Part shown: piece after piece, positions 17,836-26,168 of the stretch | How the letters are laid out: every line of letters starts with the position of its first letter | How positions within the stretch are numbered: the stretch's first letter is position 1 | Origin: an uncultured Nitrosomonadales bacterium | GTDB taxonomy: Bacteria; Pseudomonadota; Gammaproteobacteria; Burkholderiales; Gallionellaceae | DNA: 35,082 nt | Assembly (NCBI GenBank): GCA_903885165.1 | Contig: CAISHO010000102.1 | Coordinates: 1 to 35,082, forward strand | Direction of reading: 5' to 3' | Translations under genes and position numbers: made by a program | The notes under the pieces: generated by a model | What the model saw: the letters and a program-made list of their open reading frames with translations, nothing else | Told to the model about the DNA's origin: nothing | Databases searched by the model: none

Positions 17836-18180
17836 ACATTTTGCCCTAAAAAATCCGAACGCAGTATAAACGAATCATCCAGTGTGCGAGCGTCTCAACC
17901 AGATTATCCAGTTAGCATGAAGGGTGCCGGATACGGCAACCCGAGAAATTGTCACATATATCCCAGCGTCAGCTATTTGCCGTGCAATAATAAAGGCCGA
18001 TGGGCAGTTGACTGCCATCAGCGGCAGTTCGATGTGTAGAATATCCGGCCAGAATACTGTTTGCCACTGCTAATAAAGTCCCAATAAGAGAAACGCTAGT
18101 TGCTTGGCATAGCGCATAGACTCCCAAAATCCTTCCTGCGTAATCTGGAATACAAGCGTTTTTATGACACAGGAAATTGC
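17836..18180. other. Gene-free interval with two hairpins, between rmuC and the GGDEF-EAL gene
   Basis: About 345 bases separate the divergent rmuC and PAS-GGDEF-EAL genes. No coding frame is convincing. A hairpin is formed by GGGTGCCG and CGGCAACCC at about 17926-17946. A second pairs GATGGGCAGT (17999-18008) with ACTGCCATC (18011-18019) and has one bulged G. AGGAA at 18171-18175 is the ribosome site of the downstream gene. No promoter pair stands out. Confidence 0.55.
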
Positions 18181-20769
18181 ATGAACGAGAAGCATGTACA
18201 GCCAAATTCTGACCAACTACGCAGAGCCGCCGAGACTAAACTGGCGTGCGAGCAAGCGCCCGATGTCGAAAATCATTCTACAGAAGCGTTGCTGCATGAA
18301 TTGCAGGTTCTTCAGATTGAGCTTCAGATGCAGAATGAAAATCTGCGTCAGGCGCATATGGAGATGGAGGCCTCTCGCGATCGGTATGTGGATTTGTATG
18401 ATTTTTCTCCCGTCAGTTATCTAACACTCAGCAGTGCAGGCACGATTTCCGAGGTCAATCTCACTGCTGTCGGTATGTTTGCTGAGGCGCGTCTTAAACT
18501 TCTAAACCGTCGTTTTACCAATTTTATCGTGCAGCAAGATATAGATCGCTGGCGTCAATACTTTTTGCGCGTACTGCGAACTGTGGAACAGTCGAATTGT
18601 GAATTGTCACTTAAGCGCGCTGACGGTTCACACATGGATGTAGAACTGCATACACGGCGCGTGGAAAATGGTAGTGGCGGATACGCAGTGCGCATCGCGC
18701 TGACTGACATCACCGAACGTCGCCGGGTGGAGGCTGATCTGTGCTTGCTGAGTGAAATAAAAGGGAAGCGTGCGGCGGAGCTAGTCAGTCAAGCGCTCAA
18801 TGAAAAAGAGAAGCGTGCTGCGGAACTCGCCATCGCCAATACAGAGCTCAGTTTCCAAAACGATGAAAAAGAGAAGCGTGCTGCGGAACTCGCCATCGCC
18901 AATACAGAGCTCAGTTTCCAAAACGATGAAAAAGAGAAGCGTGCTGCGGAACTCGCCATCGCCAATACAGAGCTCAACTTTCAATATACTGAGAAAGGAA
19001 TGCGTGCGGCGGAACTCGTGATTGCCAATACAGAGCTCATTTTCCAAAATAATGAGAAAGAGAAGCGTGCTGCTGAACTCGTCATCGCCAATAATGAGCT
19101 CACTATCGCAGCTACAGTTTTTGAATCACAAGAAGGTATGATTGTGACCGATGCCAGAAATGTCATTCTTCGCGTCAACTATGCTTTTACTGACATTACA
19201 GGTTATAGCGCAGAAGATACCATCGGTAAGACCCCTGCACTACTTAGCTCAGGCAAGCATAGCAAAGAGTTCTACGCCACCATGTGGGCGAGCCTCAAAC
19301 GCATTGGCTACTGGGAAGGTGAAATTTGGAATAAACGAAAAAATGGTGAGCTCTTTCCAGAACATCTTTGCATAACAGTGATAAAAGATAAACTTGGCGT
19401 GATCACAAATTACGTTGCGACGATGAACGATATCACCATGAGTCGAAAAGCAGCGGATGAAATTCAGCAACTGGCCTTCTATGACGTACTGACAGGCCTG
19501 CCCAATCGGCGACTGCTGCTGGAAAGACTCAAGCTTGCATTGGCTTACAGTGTACGAACCGGAAATTACGGCTCGATATTTTTTCTGGATCTGGATAATT
19601 TCAAGGTACTTAACGATACACTTGGTCATGATATCGGTGATCTGCTACTGCAAGCCGTTGCGCAGCGACTTGAATCCTGTGTGCGTGAAGGAGACACCAT
19701 CGCGCGTCTGGGCGGCGACGAGTTCGTGATCATTATTAATGCGTTAAGTAATCAACCGGTAGAAGCGGTAGCGCAGGCATTAGTTGTCGGAAAAAAGATT
19801 CTACGTGAGCTCAACCTGCCATATCTGCTTGCCTCCTATGAGTATCGCAGTACGCCCAGTATCGGAGCTAACCTTTTTATTGGTCACGAAATCAGCATTC
19901 AAGAGTTACTCAAACAGTCGGATATCGCCATGTATCAGGCCAAGAAAGCTGGCCGCAACACCTTGCAATTCTTTGATCCTGCCATGCAGGAAATTATCAT
20001 TAAGCGAGCAGTGATGGAAGCTGAGTTGCAAACAGCCCTGGAAAACCGGCAGTTTCAGTTGTACTACCAGGTACAGATGGTTAGTTCCGGGCAGGCGTTA
20101 GGCGCGGAAGCCTTGATACGCTGGATACACCCTGAACGCGGCATAGTCTCCCCTGCACACTTCATTCCACTGGCAGAGGAAACCGGCCAGATACTGCAAA
20201 TCGGACATTGGGTGCTGGATACAGCCTGTGCGCAGCTAGCCGTATGGCAGAAAAACGATCTGACCCGGCATTTAACCCTGTCGGTAAACGTGAGTGCCCG
20301 ACAATTCCATCAGGATGGCTTTATCGGCCAGGTTCGTCAGGTGTTACAGCAGCATGCGATTAATCCGACGAAGTTAAAGCTGGAGCCGACCGAAAGCATC
20401 CTGCTTGACGATATAGCAGAGGCTGTTGCAACCATGAACGCATTGAAAGAGCTCGGCGTTCAATTTGCACTGGACGATTTTGGAACAGGATTTTCGTCGT
20501 TGCAATACCTGAAAATACTGCCTTTAAATCAGCTCAAGATAGACCAGTCTTTTGTAAGAGATCTGGTTTCGGGGGCGAATGATCAGGCAATTGTGCGTAC
20601 CATCATCGCCATGGCGCACGGCTTGAATCTGGATGTGATTGCTGAAGGTGTGGAAACAGCGGAACAGTTGCAAATTCTTCAGCAGAATGGTTGTAATCAC
20701 TTTCAGGGCTATCTATTCGGTAAGCCTGTGCCGATTGAAAAATTTGAGCAGGCGCTTCGGAATGAATAG
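18181..20769 (+). CDS. PAS-repeat coil-PAS-GGDEF-EAL protein, cyclic-di-GMP turnover
   Basis: This 862-residue soluble regulator is a paralogue of the protein at 1338-3575. ATG at 18181 is chosen because AGGAA lies five bases upstream; an open frame extends further 5' but lacks a site. Order: coil (LLHELQVLQIELQMQNENLR, 38-57), PAS (about 70-185), five 21-residue repeats (208-312) that should form a long helix, PAS/PAC (about 318-430), GGDEF and EAL. GGDEF is intact at 511-515 and EAL at 643-645. DDFGTGFSSL and KIDQSFV are present. The usual LELTES reads LEPTES (734-739), keeping both acidic residues but placing Pro between them. Both synthesis and breakdown look possible, with EAL activity less certain. 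No membrane segment is visible. Confidence 0.93.
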   Translation: MNEKHVQPNSDQLRRAAETKLACEQAPDVENHSTEALLHELQVLQIELQMQNENLRQAHMEMEASRDRYVDLYDFSPVSYLTLSSAGTISEVNLTAVGMFAEARLKLLNRRFTNFIVQQDIDRWRQYFLRVLRTVEQSNCELSLKRADGSHMDVELHTRRVENGSGGYAVRIALTDITERRRVEADLCLLSEIKGKRAAELVSQALNEKEKRAAELAIANTELSFQNDEKEKRAAELAIANTELSFQNDEKEKRAAELAIANTELNFQYTEKGMRAAELVIANTELIFQNNEKEKRAAELVIANNELTIAATVFESQEGMIVTDARNVILRVNYAFTDITGYSAEDTIGKTPALLSSGKHSKEFYATMWASLKRIGYWEGEIWNKRKNGELFPEHLCITVIKDKLGVITNYVATMNDITMSRKAADEIQQLAFYDVLTGLPNRRLLLERLKLALAYSVRTGNYGSIFFLDLDNFKVLNDTLGHDIGDLLLQAVAQRLESCVREGDTIARLGGDEFVIIINALSNQPVEAVAQALVVGKKILRELNLPYLLASYEYRSTPSIGANLFIGHEISIQELLKQSDIAMYQAKKAGRNTLQFFDPAMQEIIIKRAVMEAELQTALENRQFQLYYQVQMVSSGQALGAEALIRWIHPERGIVSPAHFIPLAEETGQILQIGHWVLDTACAQLAVWQKNDLTRHLTLSVNVSARQFHQDGFIGQVRQVLQQHAINPTKLKLEPTESILLDDIAEAVATMNALKELGVQFALDDFGTGFSSLQYLKILPLNQLKIDQSFVRDLVSGANDQAIVRTIIAMAHGLNLDVIAEGVETAEQLQILQQNGCNHFQGYLFGKPVPIEKFEQALRNE
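18802..19116 (+). repeat. Five in-frame 63-bp tandem repeats coding a coiled-coil linker
   Basis: Repeat units start at 18802, 18865, 18928, 18991 and 19054, exactly 63 bases apart. The first three are nearly identical at the DNA level; the last two have diverged. Each codes 21 residues of the form EKEKRAAELAIANTELSFQN. A shorter degenerate unit (KGKRAAELVSQALN) precedes them. The unit equals three heptads, so copy changes keep the helix register and reading frame. Confidence 0.96.
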
Positions 20770-20802
20770 TAAACAGGGTAGTAAAAAGGGAGCATAGTAA
20801 AC

Positions 20803-20890
20803 AGTAAACAGGGGACAGACCACGGTTTTTCTAGTAAACAGGGGACAGACCACGGTTTTTCTTAAACAGGGGACAGACCACGGTTTTTCT
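20803..20890. repeat. Three tandem copies of a 30-bp repeat
   Basis: Copies at 20803-20832, 20833-20862 and 20863-20890 (the last lacking two bases) share the core ACAGGGGACAGACCACGG followed by TTTTTCT. Partial heads of the unit (AGTAAACAGGG) occur at 20768-20778, overlapping the stop codon of the upstream gene, and at 20796-20802. There are no spacers, so this is not a CRISPR array. From memory, this core is common near REP-associated/IS200-like transposase genes in betaproteobacteria; none is in the window. Confidence 0.9.
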
Positions 20891-21039
20891 CATTTAATGT
20901 CTTGACCGATGCGTAATTTGGCATAAATCGCCATCTGCCGACATGGCTCATGCAGCACCTTATCGATCGCGGCGCGCATACGGTAGAGTTCAAAAGATGA
21001 AGCCTGATTCAGCGTTTTAAGAACGTCAGAAAAATTCAT
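20890..21039 (-). pseudogene. Small gene, probably truncated at its 3' end by the 30-bp repeats
   Basis: ATG at 21039 opens 49 codons beginning MNFSDVLKTLNQASSFELYR and ending AIYAKLRIGQDIK. The sequence has ordinary protein character: an amphipathic helix, then a short RIGQ turn. I recall small betaproteobacterial proteins that start very similarly and go on for another 40-60 residues after a RIGQ-like motif. Here the frame stops at TGA (20892-20890), which is formed where the gene meets the repeat array. The natural reading is loss of the C-terminal half by repeat insertion. It lies downstream of the mipA-like gene and its terminator. If the full-length relatives do not exist, it is simply a 49-residue hypothetical protein. 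Confidence 0.55.
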
Positions 21040-21097
21040 AACAAATTTATTTATGTTTTAAATAATCGTAGTATTCAAGATAGCGCATAGCATCAGT

Positions 21098-21126
21098 AAA
21101 AAAAAAGGCCAGCAACGAGCTGGCCT
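21098..21126 (-). terminator. Rho-independent terminator of the mipA-like gene
   Basis: AGGCCAG (21106-21112) pairs perfectly with CTGGCCT (21120-21126) around a seven-base loop. On the minus strand the stem is followed by a run of T. It lies 22 bases after the stop of the gene at 21149. Confidence 0.93.
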
Positions 21127-21148
21127 ATTGTTTAAGCCGACTTCAAAA

Positions 21149-21943
21149 TCAGAAGTGGTATCCGACAACAAAACTTGCGGAATTAGCAGAATTTTTGACC
21201 GTCAGCGGGCTGTTTTTCGCACTGCCACTCAACTGTTTAGCGCTCACGCCAGCATTGCTGAACCATTCCTTAGAGTAGCTGTGCATCCAGTTCAACTTCA
21301 ACGCCGTATCCTTCACGCCGGAAGTTGCCGTGTAAGCTGTCAGCACGCCACCCGAGGCCGCTGCCTGCGCAGCATTCACACCGAAGTAAGTCTGCATATA
21401 CTTACCGTCGGCCCAGTTTACTTCAACCCCGGCGCGTAATTTGTCTTCAGTCGACAGGCGAAGCTCATAACCACCGCCCAGTTCAACGCGTGAACCATTC
21501 GAACTGGCCGCGAATGCTGAAGTGACGTAACAATTGGTAAATTTCGCATTCAGAAAAGCACCCGCTTCCGCGGCATTGCTGACATTGCCCATCCCGTTGA
21601 GACGCGCGTCTACATTTTGATTACGGTGTGGAGCAAGGGTGAGGCGCAGACCGTATTTAACGTCCTTGTTTTCAGAAAAGTTATAACCGATACCGCGTGA
21701 AGTGCCGGCGAAAAACTGCCCGTTGTCGACTTCCAGCAAGGGCGCCAGGCGCAAACGATTTTTTGATGCGCCTTCGTAACGCGGAACGGAAGCCAGTCCG
21801 CCACCCAGTGTCACCTTCCAGTCATCACTGGCAGTTTGAGTCGTTGCAGTAACTTCATCCTCCGTACCTGGAATGCCGCTACCTTCGGCAAAAGCCAGAG
21901 ATGAAGTGAATAACAATGGAAGTAACAGATTGATTTTTTTCAT
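21149..21943 (-). CDS. MipA/OmpV-family outer-membrane protein
   Basis: The 264-residue protein has a signal peptide (KKINLLLPLLFTSSLAFA, cleavage likely after residue 19). It continues as an outer-membrane beta-barrel: WKVTLGGGLASVPRYEGA is the family start (YEGS/A motif), followed by LRLAPLLEVDNGQFF, ELGGGYELRLS and a C-terminal FVVGYHF ending in aromatic Phe, as used for barrel assembly. Members are OmpV/MipA; some bind murein enzymes, others act as porins or adhesins, so the exact role is open. It has its own promoter (21977-22004) and terminator, so it is a single-gene unit. One unusual Cys (FTNCYVTSAF) sits in a strand. Confidence 0.88.
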   Translation of the reverse strand: MKKINLLLPLLFTSSLAFAEGSGIPGTEDEVTATTQTASDDWKVTLGGGLASVPRYEGASKNRLRLAPLLEVDNGQFFAGTSRGIGYNFSENKDVKYGLRLTLAPHRNQNVDARLNGMGNVSNAAEAGAFLNAKFTNCYVTSAFAASSNGSRVELGGGYELRLSTEDKLRAGVEVNWADGKYMQTYFGVNAAQAAASGGVLTAYTATSGVKDTALKLNWMHSYSKEWFSNAGVSAKQLSGSAKNSPLTVKNSANSASFVVGYHF

Positions 21944-21976
21944 GATTATATTATTTTAATTCGCTAGAGAGTCGAC

Positions 21977-22004
21977 ATTATACAATGATAGCGCGTGCGC
22001 TCAA
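21977..22004 (-). promoter_or_regulatory. Sigma70-type promoter of the mipA-like gene
   Basis: On the minus strand TTGAGC (22004-21999) and TATAAT (21982-21977) are 16 bases apart. Transcription would start near 21970, about 27 bases before the ATG. Confidence 0.6.
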
Positions 22005-22018
22005 AACAGAGCCTGTTA

Positions 22019-22801
22019 TCAGCTTAAGGGCAAGGCCTTGAGTTCGCGCCGCAAGGTGAGATAGTCAGGGCAGGCGGATGCTACCACACGCCAGAACGCC
22101 GCCGAATGGTTCATCTCCCGGCGGTGCGCCAATTCGTGCACCACCACGTAATCGGTCAATCGCTGCGGCAATTTGATCAACTGCAAATTCAGCCTGACCG
22201 TGCCGCGCGCAGTGCAACTACCCCAACGGGTTTTCGCGACAGAAATTTTTACTTCAGCCACAGAGACATTGAGCAAAGGCGAAAAATGCGCGATGCGTTC
22301 GGAAAACAGTATCATCGCCTGTCGCCGATACCAGTCGGTCACGCGCTTTGCGATCTTCGCTTCCGTGATTTCACCACGCACGGCCACCCGCAACTCACCG
22401 CCCTCCACAACGGGCAAGGCTGTCGCCGCAGACTGAGATACCCGCAACGTCAATAACTCACCCAGATAGGGAATACACTCCCCGTCCGCCCAGCACTGCG
22501 GTATTTGTTTGCGCGTCTGCCATCCGCCTAACTTTTCGATCACCCAATTCGCCCTGTCCTGCAACACGCTGTGCAGCCAGGTTTCCGAGGCACGCAACGG
22601 CATACTGACCGTCAACCCTCGGTCATCGATGCGTAAACCGATGCTGCGCCTTTTACTGCTGCGCTTTAAGGTGTATTTGATTTCCTGTCCTGCCAGAACG
22701 GCGGCACGCTTCTCGACTGGTACAACGGAAGGTGTGTTGCGACGACTTGAAACGCGGGGCTTCGCAGGAGGCGACAGCAGAGTGCGCAGAGTTTTAAACA
22801 T
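22019..22801 (-). CDS. YgjP-like M48-type metallopeptidase (DUF45)
   Basis: The 260-residue protein belongs to the YgjP/DUF45 zinc metallopeptidases. The active-site HELAH is at residues 222-226, followed by NHSAAFW with a further metal ligand His. Upstream are KRSSKRRSIGLRIDDRGLTV and VAKTRWGSCTARGTVRLNLQL, both typical of the family. The first 40 residues are basic and low in complexity. The natural substrate of the family is not known. The ATG shares one base with the plsC stop (TGATG), indicating translation from the same mRNA as glyQ-glyS-gmhB-plsC. No signal peptide is present, so it should act in the cytosol. Confidence 0.88.
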   Translation of the reverse strand: MFKTLRTLLSPPAKPRVSSRRNTPSVVPVEKRAAVLAGQEIKYTLKRSSKRRSIGLRIDDRGLTVSMPLRASETWLHSVLQDRANWVIEKLGGWQTRKQIPQCWADGECIPYLGELLTLRVSQSAATALPVVEGGELRVAVRGEITEAKIAKRVTDWYRRQAMILFSERIAHFSPLLNVSVAEVKISVAKTRWGSCTARGTVRLNLQLIKLPQRLTDYVVVHELAHRREMNHSAAFWRVVASACPDYLTLRRELKALPLS

Positions 22802-23508
22802 CAGTGCGCGAGTTGCAAAATCTCATTCTCTATCCATGTCTCGGTGCGGGTATTGATCTCATCGGCCTTAATCCCTTTCGTTACGATGGGTAGACCGATG
22901 CTCATGGTGACTAGACCGGGAAGTTTGATGAAAGAATTTCGTCCCCACAAACGTCCCGCGTTATGCGCCACCGGCACCACCGGCGCCCCGCTTGATGCTC
23001 CGAGCAAGGCTCCGCCTATCTTGTATTTACCGCGCTGACCAAAAGGGATACGCGTACCTTCCGGAAAAACGACCACACAAAATCCCTGCGCCAATCGCTG
23101 CTTACCCTGTTTTAGCAACTGTTTAACCGCGCCCTTGCCGTCGCTGCGGTTAATCGCAATGGGACTTGTCATCGCCAGACCCCAACCGAAGAACGGAATC
23201 CACAGCAATTCGCGCTTCAACACCCAGGCCTGCGGCGGAAAAATAAATTGCAACGCCAAGGTTTCCCAGGCCGACTGGTGTTTACACAACACAATACAGG
23301 GTTCAGCTGGTATATTTTCGATGCCACGCACCTCATACCGTATACCGCAGACCACCTGCAACAACCAGATCATGGTGCGTGCATAACTGGATATCAACCG
23401 GTAACGGGTGAGCGGTGTAAACGGAAAAGTTAACAAAGCCAGCAGGGAAAATAGTGTCGTGAGCACCACCTGCAACATCATGAATATCAACGAGCGTAGG
23501 ACGACCAT
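22801..23508 (-). CDS. plsC: 1-acyl-sn-glycerol-3-phosphate acyltransferase
   Basis: PlsC makes phosphatidic acid by adding an acyl chain to lysophosphatidate at the inner membrane. The 235-residue protein has an N-terminal membrane segment (LIFMMLQVVLTTLFSLLALL). The acyltransferase motif reads KHQSAWE, that is HX4E rather than the textbook HX4D. The second and third motifs are FPEGTRIPFGQRGKYKIGG and VVPVAHNAG. The Glu variant appears to be usual in betaproteobacterial members, from memory. It starts 21 bases after gmhB and overlaps ygjP by one base. No strong ribosome site precedes the ATG. Confidence 0.9.
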   Translation of the reverse strand: MVVLRSLIFMMLQVVLTTLFSLLALLTFPFTPLTRYRLISSYARTMIWLLQVVCGIRYEVRGIENIPAEPCIVLCKHQSAWETLALQFIFPPQAWVLKRELLWIPFFGWGLAMTSPIAINRSDGKGAVKQLLKQGKQRLAQGFCVVVFPEGTRIPFGQRGKYKIGGALLGASSGAPVVPVAHNAGRLWGRNSFIKLPGLVTMSIGLPIVTKGIKADEINTRTETWIENEILQLAH

Positions 23509-23529
23509 ATTAATATAATTATTTGATTA

Positions 23530-24060
23530 TTAGACCAATTTCTCAACAACAGCAGCCAGATCCGGCATGACGATCGTGCCCTCAGGCAAACCGCCATTAG
23601 CCTGTGTTTTCATCCCCTTGCCGGTCAACACCAGATAAGGTTGCCCCCCCAATGCGGCCGCCGGCATCAGATCGCGCAGTGAATCACCGACCACCGGCAC
23701 ACCGGAGAAACTTACGCTGTAACGCGCAGCGATCTCCTCCAGCATACCGGTATTAGGCTTACGGCAATCGCAGTGACTATCCGCCGTATGCGGGCAGAAA
23801 AATACCGCATCGATACGCGCACCGAACAACGCACAGGCCTTATGCATCTTGTCGTGAATGGCATTGAGGGTCGGCATATCGAACAAGCCGCGCCCGATGC
23901 CGGACTGATTTGTGGCCACCACGACGCGGTAATTCGCCTGATTCAACCGGGCAATCGCCTCCAGGCTACCCGGAATCGGCTGCCATTCGGCAGGACATTT
24001 TATAAACTGATCGGAATCGAAATTAATGACTCCATCGCGATCCAGGATGATCAGCTTCAT
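23530..24060 (-). CDS. gmhB: D-glycero-beta-D-manno-heptose 1,7-bisphosphate 7-phosphatase
   Basis: GmhB removes the 7-phosphate during synthesis of ADP-heptose for the lipopolysaccharide core. The 176-residue HAD-family protein has the nucleophile motif LDRDG (Asp7 and Asp9), ATNQSGIGRG as the second motif, and a zinc-binding stretch CPHTADSHCDCRKP. It also has KPNTGMLEE and VGDSLRDLMPAAALGG as the closing acidic motif. Length and zinc loop distinguish it from the histidinol-phosphatase relatives. Its ATG overlaps the glyS stop by four bases (ATGA), so it is translated from the glyQS mRNA. Confidence 0.93.
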   Translation of the reverse strand: MKLIILDRDGVINFDSDQFIKCPAEWQPIPGSLEAIARLNQANYRVVVATNQSGIGRGLFDMPTLNAIHDKMHKACALFGARIDAVFFCPHTADSHCDCRKPNTGMLEEIAARYSVSFSGVPVVGDSLRDLMPAAALGGQPYLVLTGKGMKTQANGGLPEGTIVMPDLAAVVEKLV

Positions 24061-26168
24061 GATGCCAGTCTCGACAAGTCAGCCACGCGGTTCATCGCAG
24101 CATGTAGTTGCCCCAGCAAGGCAAGACGGTTGGCGCGCAGCGCTGCGTCTTCCGCATTGACCATCACGCTATCGAAGAAGGCATCCACCGGTACGCGAAG
24201 TGCCGCTAAAGCCTGCAAGGACGCTGTGTAGTCACCGCAGGCAAAAGCCGCATCGGCCTGTGGTGCAATCTGACCCAACGCCTGATGTAAAGCCAGTTCA
24301 GCGGCTTCGACCAGCAACGCCGCATCCACCTCCCCGCTCACCCCGCCCTCGACCTTCTTGAGGATATTGCCGACCCGCTTATTGGCGGCAGCAAGGGAAG
24401 CGGATTCAGCTAAAGCGGCAAAGGCGCGCACCGCTTCCAGTTGTTTCGGCACAAGGTAGATCTGCGCAGGATTCATGCACAGCACCGCATCCACCTGATT
24501 GGAGGTATAGCCCTGCTCGCGCATCATGCCGCCCATGCGTTCGAACATAAAGGTCTGAACTTCAGCCTGCGCATCGCCCAATAAACCACTCGGAAAACCG
24601 GCAAAGGCACTGGCCAGCAAATCAGATAAATTCAGCATCAATTGTTTTTCAATCAGCATACGGATCACACCCAGCGCATGGCGACGCAGCGCGAACGGGT
24701 CGCGGTCGCCAGTCGGAATCTGGCCGATGCCGAACATGCCCACCAAGGTCTCCAGCTTATCCGCCAAGGCGACACAAACCCCGGCCGGATTGCGCGGTAA
24801 TTCGTCGCCCGCAAAGCGCGGCTTGTAATGATCTTCGATAGCGAACGCCACCTCATCAGACAAACCGTCATGCTGCGCGTAATAGCGCCCCATAATGCCT
24901 TGCAACTCGGGGAACTCGCCGACCATATCGGTCAACAGATCCGCCTTAGCCAACAGGGCGGCCTGATCAGCCTGATGTGCTAACGCCTCGCCACCCAGTT
25001 GCATACCGATGGCACGGGCAATCGCCTGTACACGCTCGACGCGTTCGCCTTGCGTACCCAGTTTGTTGTGATAAACCACACGGGACAGGCCGAGTACGCG
25101 TGCATCCAACGGTTTTTTCCGGTCCTGATCGAAGAAGAATTTAGCATCGGCTAGGCGCGGGCGCACCACACGCTCGTTACCGCTGACCACCAGACTCGCA
25201 TCTTTCGGTGTGATATTAGAAACAATCAGGAATTTATTGGAAAGTTTTCCGTGCGCATCCAGCAGCGGGAAATACTTCTGATTCGCCTTCATGGTCAGAA
25301 TCAAACACTCCTGCGGTACTTCCAGATAGACTTCCTCGAAGCACCCCGTCAGCACATTCGGGCGCTCAACCAGTGACGTTACTTCATCGAGCAAGTCATC
25401 ATCCTGAATATATTGAAGATTTTCTTTAGCAGCGGCAGCGGATAACTGACGTACGATTTCACTACGGCGCTGAGTGAAACTGGCGATGACCGCACCTTCA
25501 ATTTCCAGCTGGTGCGCATAGTTGTCGGCATCTTCCAGCACGATGCGATCGACCTTGGCTTCGAAGCGATGGCCCATCGTGGTGTTGCCCGCCGTCAAAC
25601 CGAGTACGCTGACCGGAATGATCTTGCGACCATAAAGAGCGACCAGACTGTGAGCCGGACGGACAAAATTGACCACAGGCCAACCGTCACCGGTCGGATC
25701 GGGATAAGTCATCACCTTGGCAATCGGCAGTTTAGCTAAAGCCTCAGCCAGCGCTTTTTGCAGGCCATCCACCAGTTTCACTCCAGCAACCACGCTGTCA
25801 AAAAACAAAGCCTCCGCCTTGCCATCCATTTCACGTTTCAAATTCGGCACGACAGACGCATCCGCGCCCAAACTGGCGAGTTTCTTGAGCAGCGCGGGCG
25901 TAGCATTTCCATCGGCATCCAACCCGACTTTAACCGGCATCAGTTTTTGGGAAACTGGTTTATCAGCCGCCTGCACGATCACGCGCTCAACATGTACCGC
26001 TAGGCGGCGCGGCGAGGCAAACGCCGTCACTTCGCCACCGGACAATACCAGACCTTGTGACACCAGACTGCCGGACAACACGCTGGCAAAACTTTCGCCC
26101 AGCTTTTTCAATGACTTAGGCGGCAACTCTTCAACAAACAATTCAACTAACAGATTCTTTATACTCAT
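24057..26168 (-). CDS. glyS: Glycyl-tRNA synthetase beta subunit
   Basis: GlyS is the large subunit of the two-subunit glycyl-tRNA synthetase and contributes tRNA recognition. The 703-residue protein begins with [20 protein letters not shown], the usual beta-subunit start. It contains [41 protein letters not shown] and an HD-like segment around [24 protein letters not shown]. The C-terminal anticodon-binding-like helices end in [15 protein letters not shown]. Length is normal (about 690-710). Four-base ATGA overlaps join it to both glyQ upstream and gmhB downstream. Confidence 0.97.
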   Translation of the reverse strand: MSIKNLLVELFVEELPPKSLKKLGESFASVLSGSLVSQGLVLSGGEVTAFASPRRLAVHVERVIVQAADKPVSQKLMPVKVGLDADGNATPALLKKLASLGADASVVPNLKREMDGKAEALFFDSVVAGVKLVDGLQKALAEALAKLPIAKVMTYPDPTGDGWPVVNFVRPAHSLVALYGRKIIPVSVLGLTAGNTTMGHRFEAKVDRIVLEDADNYAHQLEIEGAVIASFTQRRSEIVRQLSAAAAKENLQYIQDDDLLDEVTSLVERPNVLTGCFEEVYLEVPQECLILTMKANQKYFPLLDAHGKLSNKFLIVSNITPKDASLVVSGNERVVRPRLADAKFFFDQDRKKPLDARVLGLSRVVYHNKLGTQGERVERVQAIARAIGMQLGGEALAHQADQAALLAKADLLTDMVGEFPELQGIMGRYYAQHDGLSDEVAFAIEDHYKPRFAGDELPRNPAGVCVALADKLETLVGMFGIGQIPTGDRDPFALRRHALGVIRMLIEKQLMLNLSDLLASAFAGFPSGLLGDAQAEVQTFMFERMGGMMREQGYTSNQVDAVLCMNPAQIYLVPKQLEAVRAFAALAESASLAAANKRVGNILKKVEGGVSGEVDAALLVEAAELALHQALGQIAPQADAAFACGDYTASLQALAALRVPVDAFFDSVMVNAEDAALRANRLALLGQLHAAMNRVADLSRLAS

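Noticed and set aside
17921-18030. Cyclic-di-GMP riboswitch before the GGDEF-EAL gene
   Set aside because: The hairpins do not show the conserved core bases of the GEMM classes as I know them.
18781-19047. Antisense frame with repeated ELCIGDGEFRSTLLF units
   Set aside because: It is only the reverse reading of the 63-bp repeats in the GGDEF-EAL gene.
20803-20890. Possible CRISPR array
   Set aside because: The repeat copies are directly adjacent with no spacers, and no cas gene is present.
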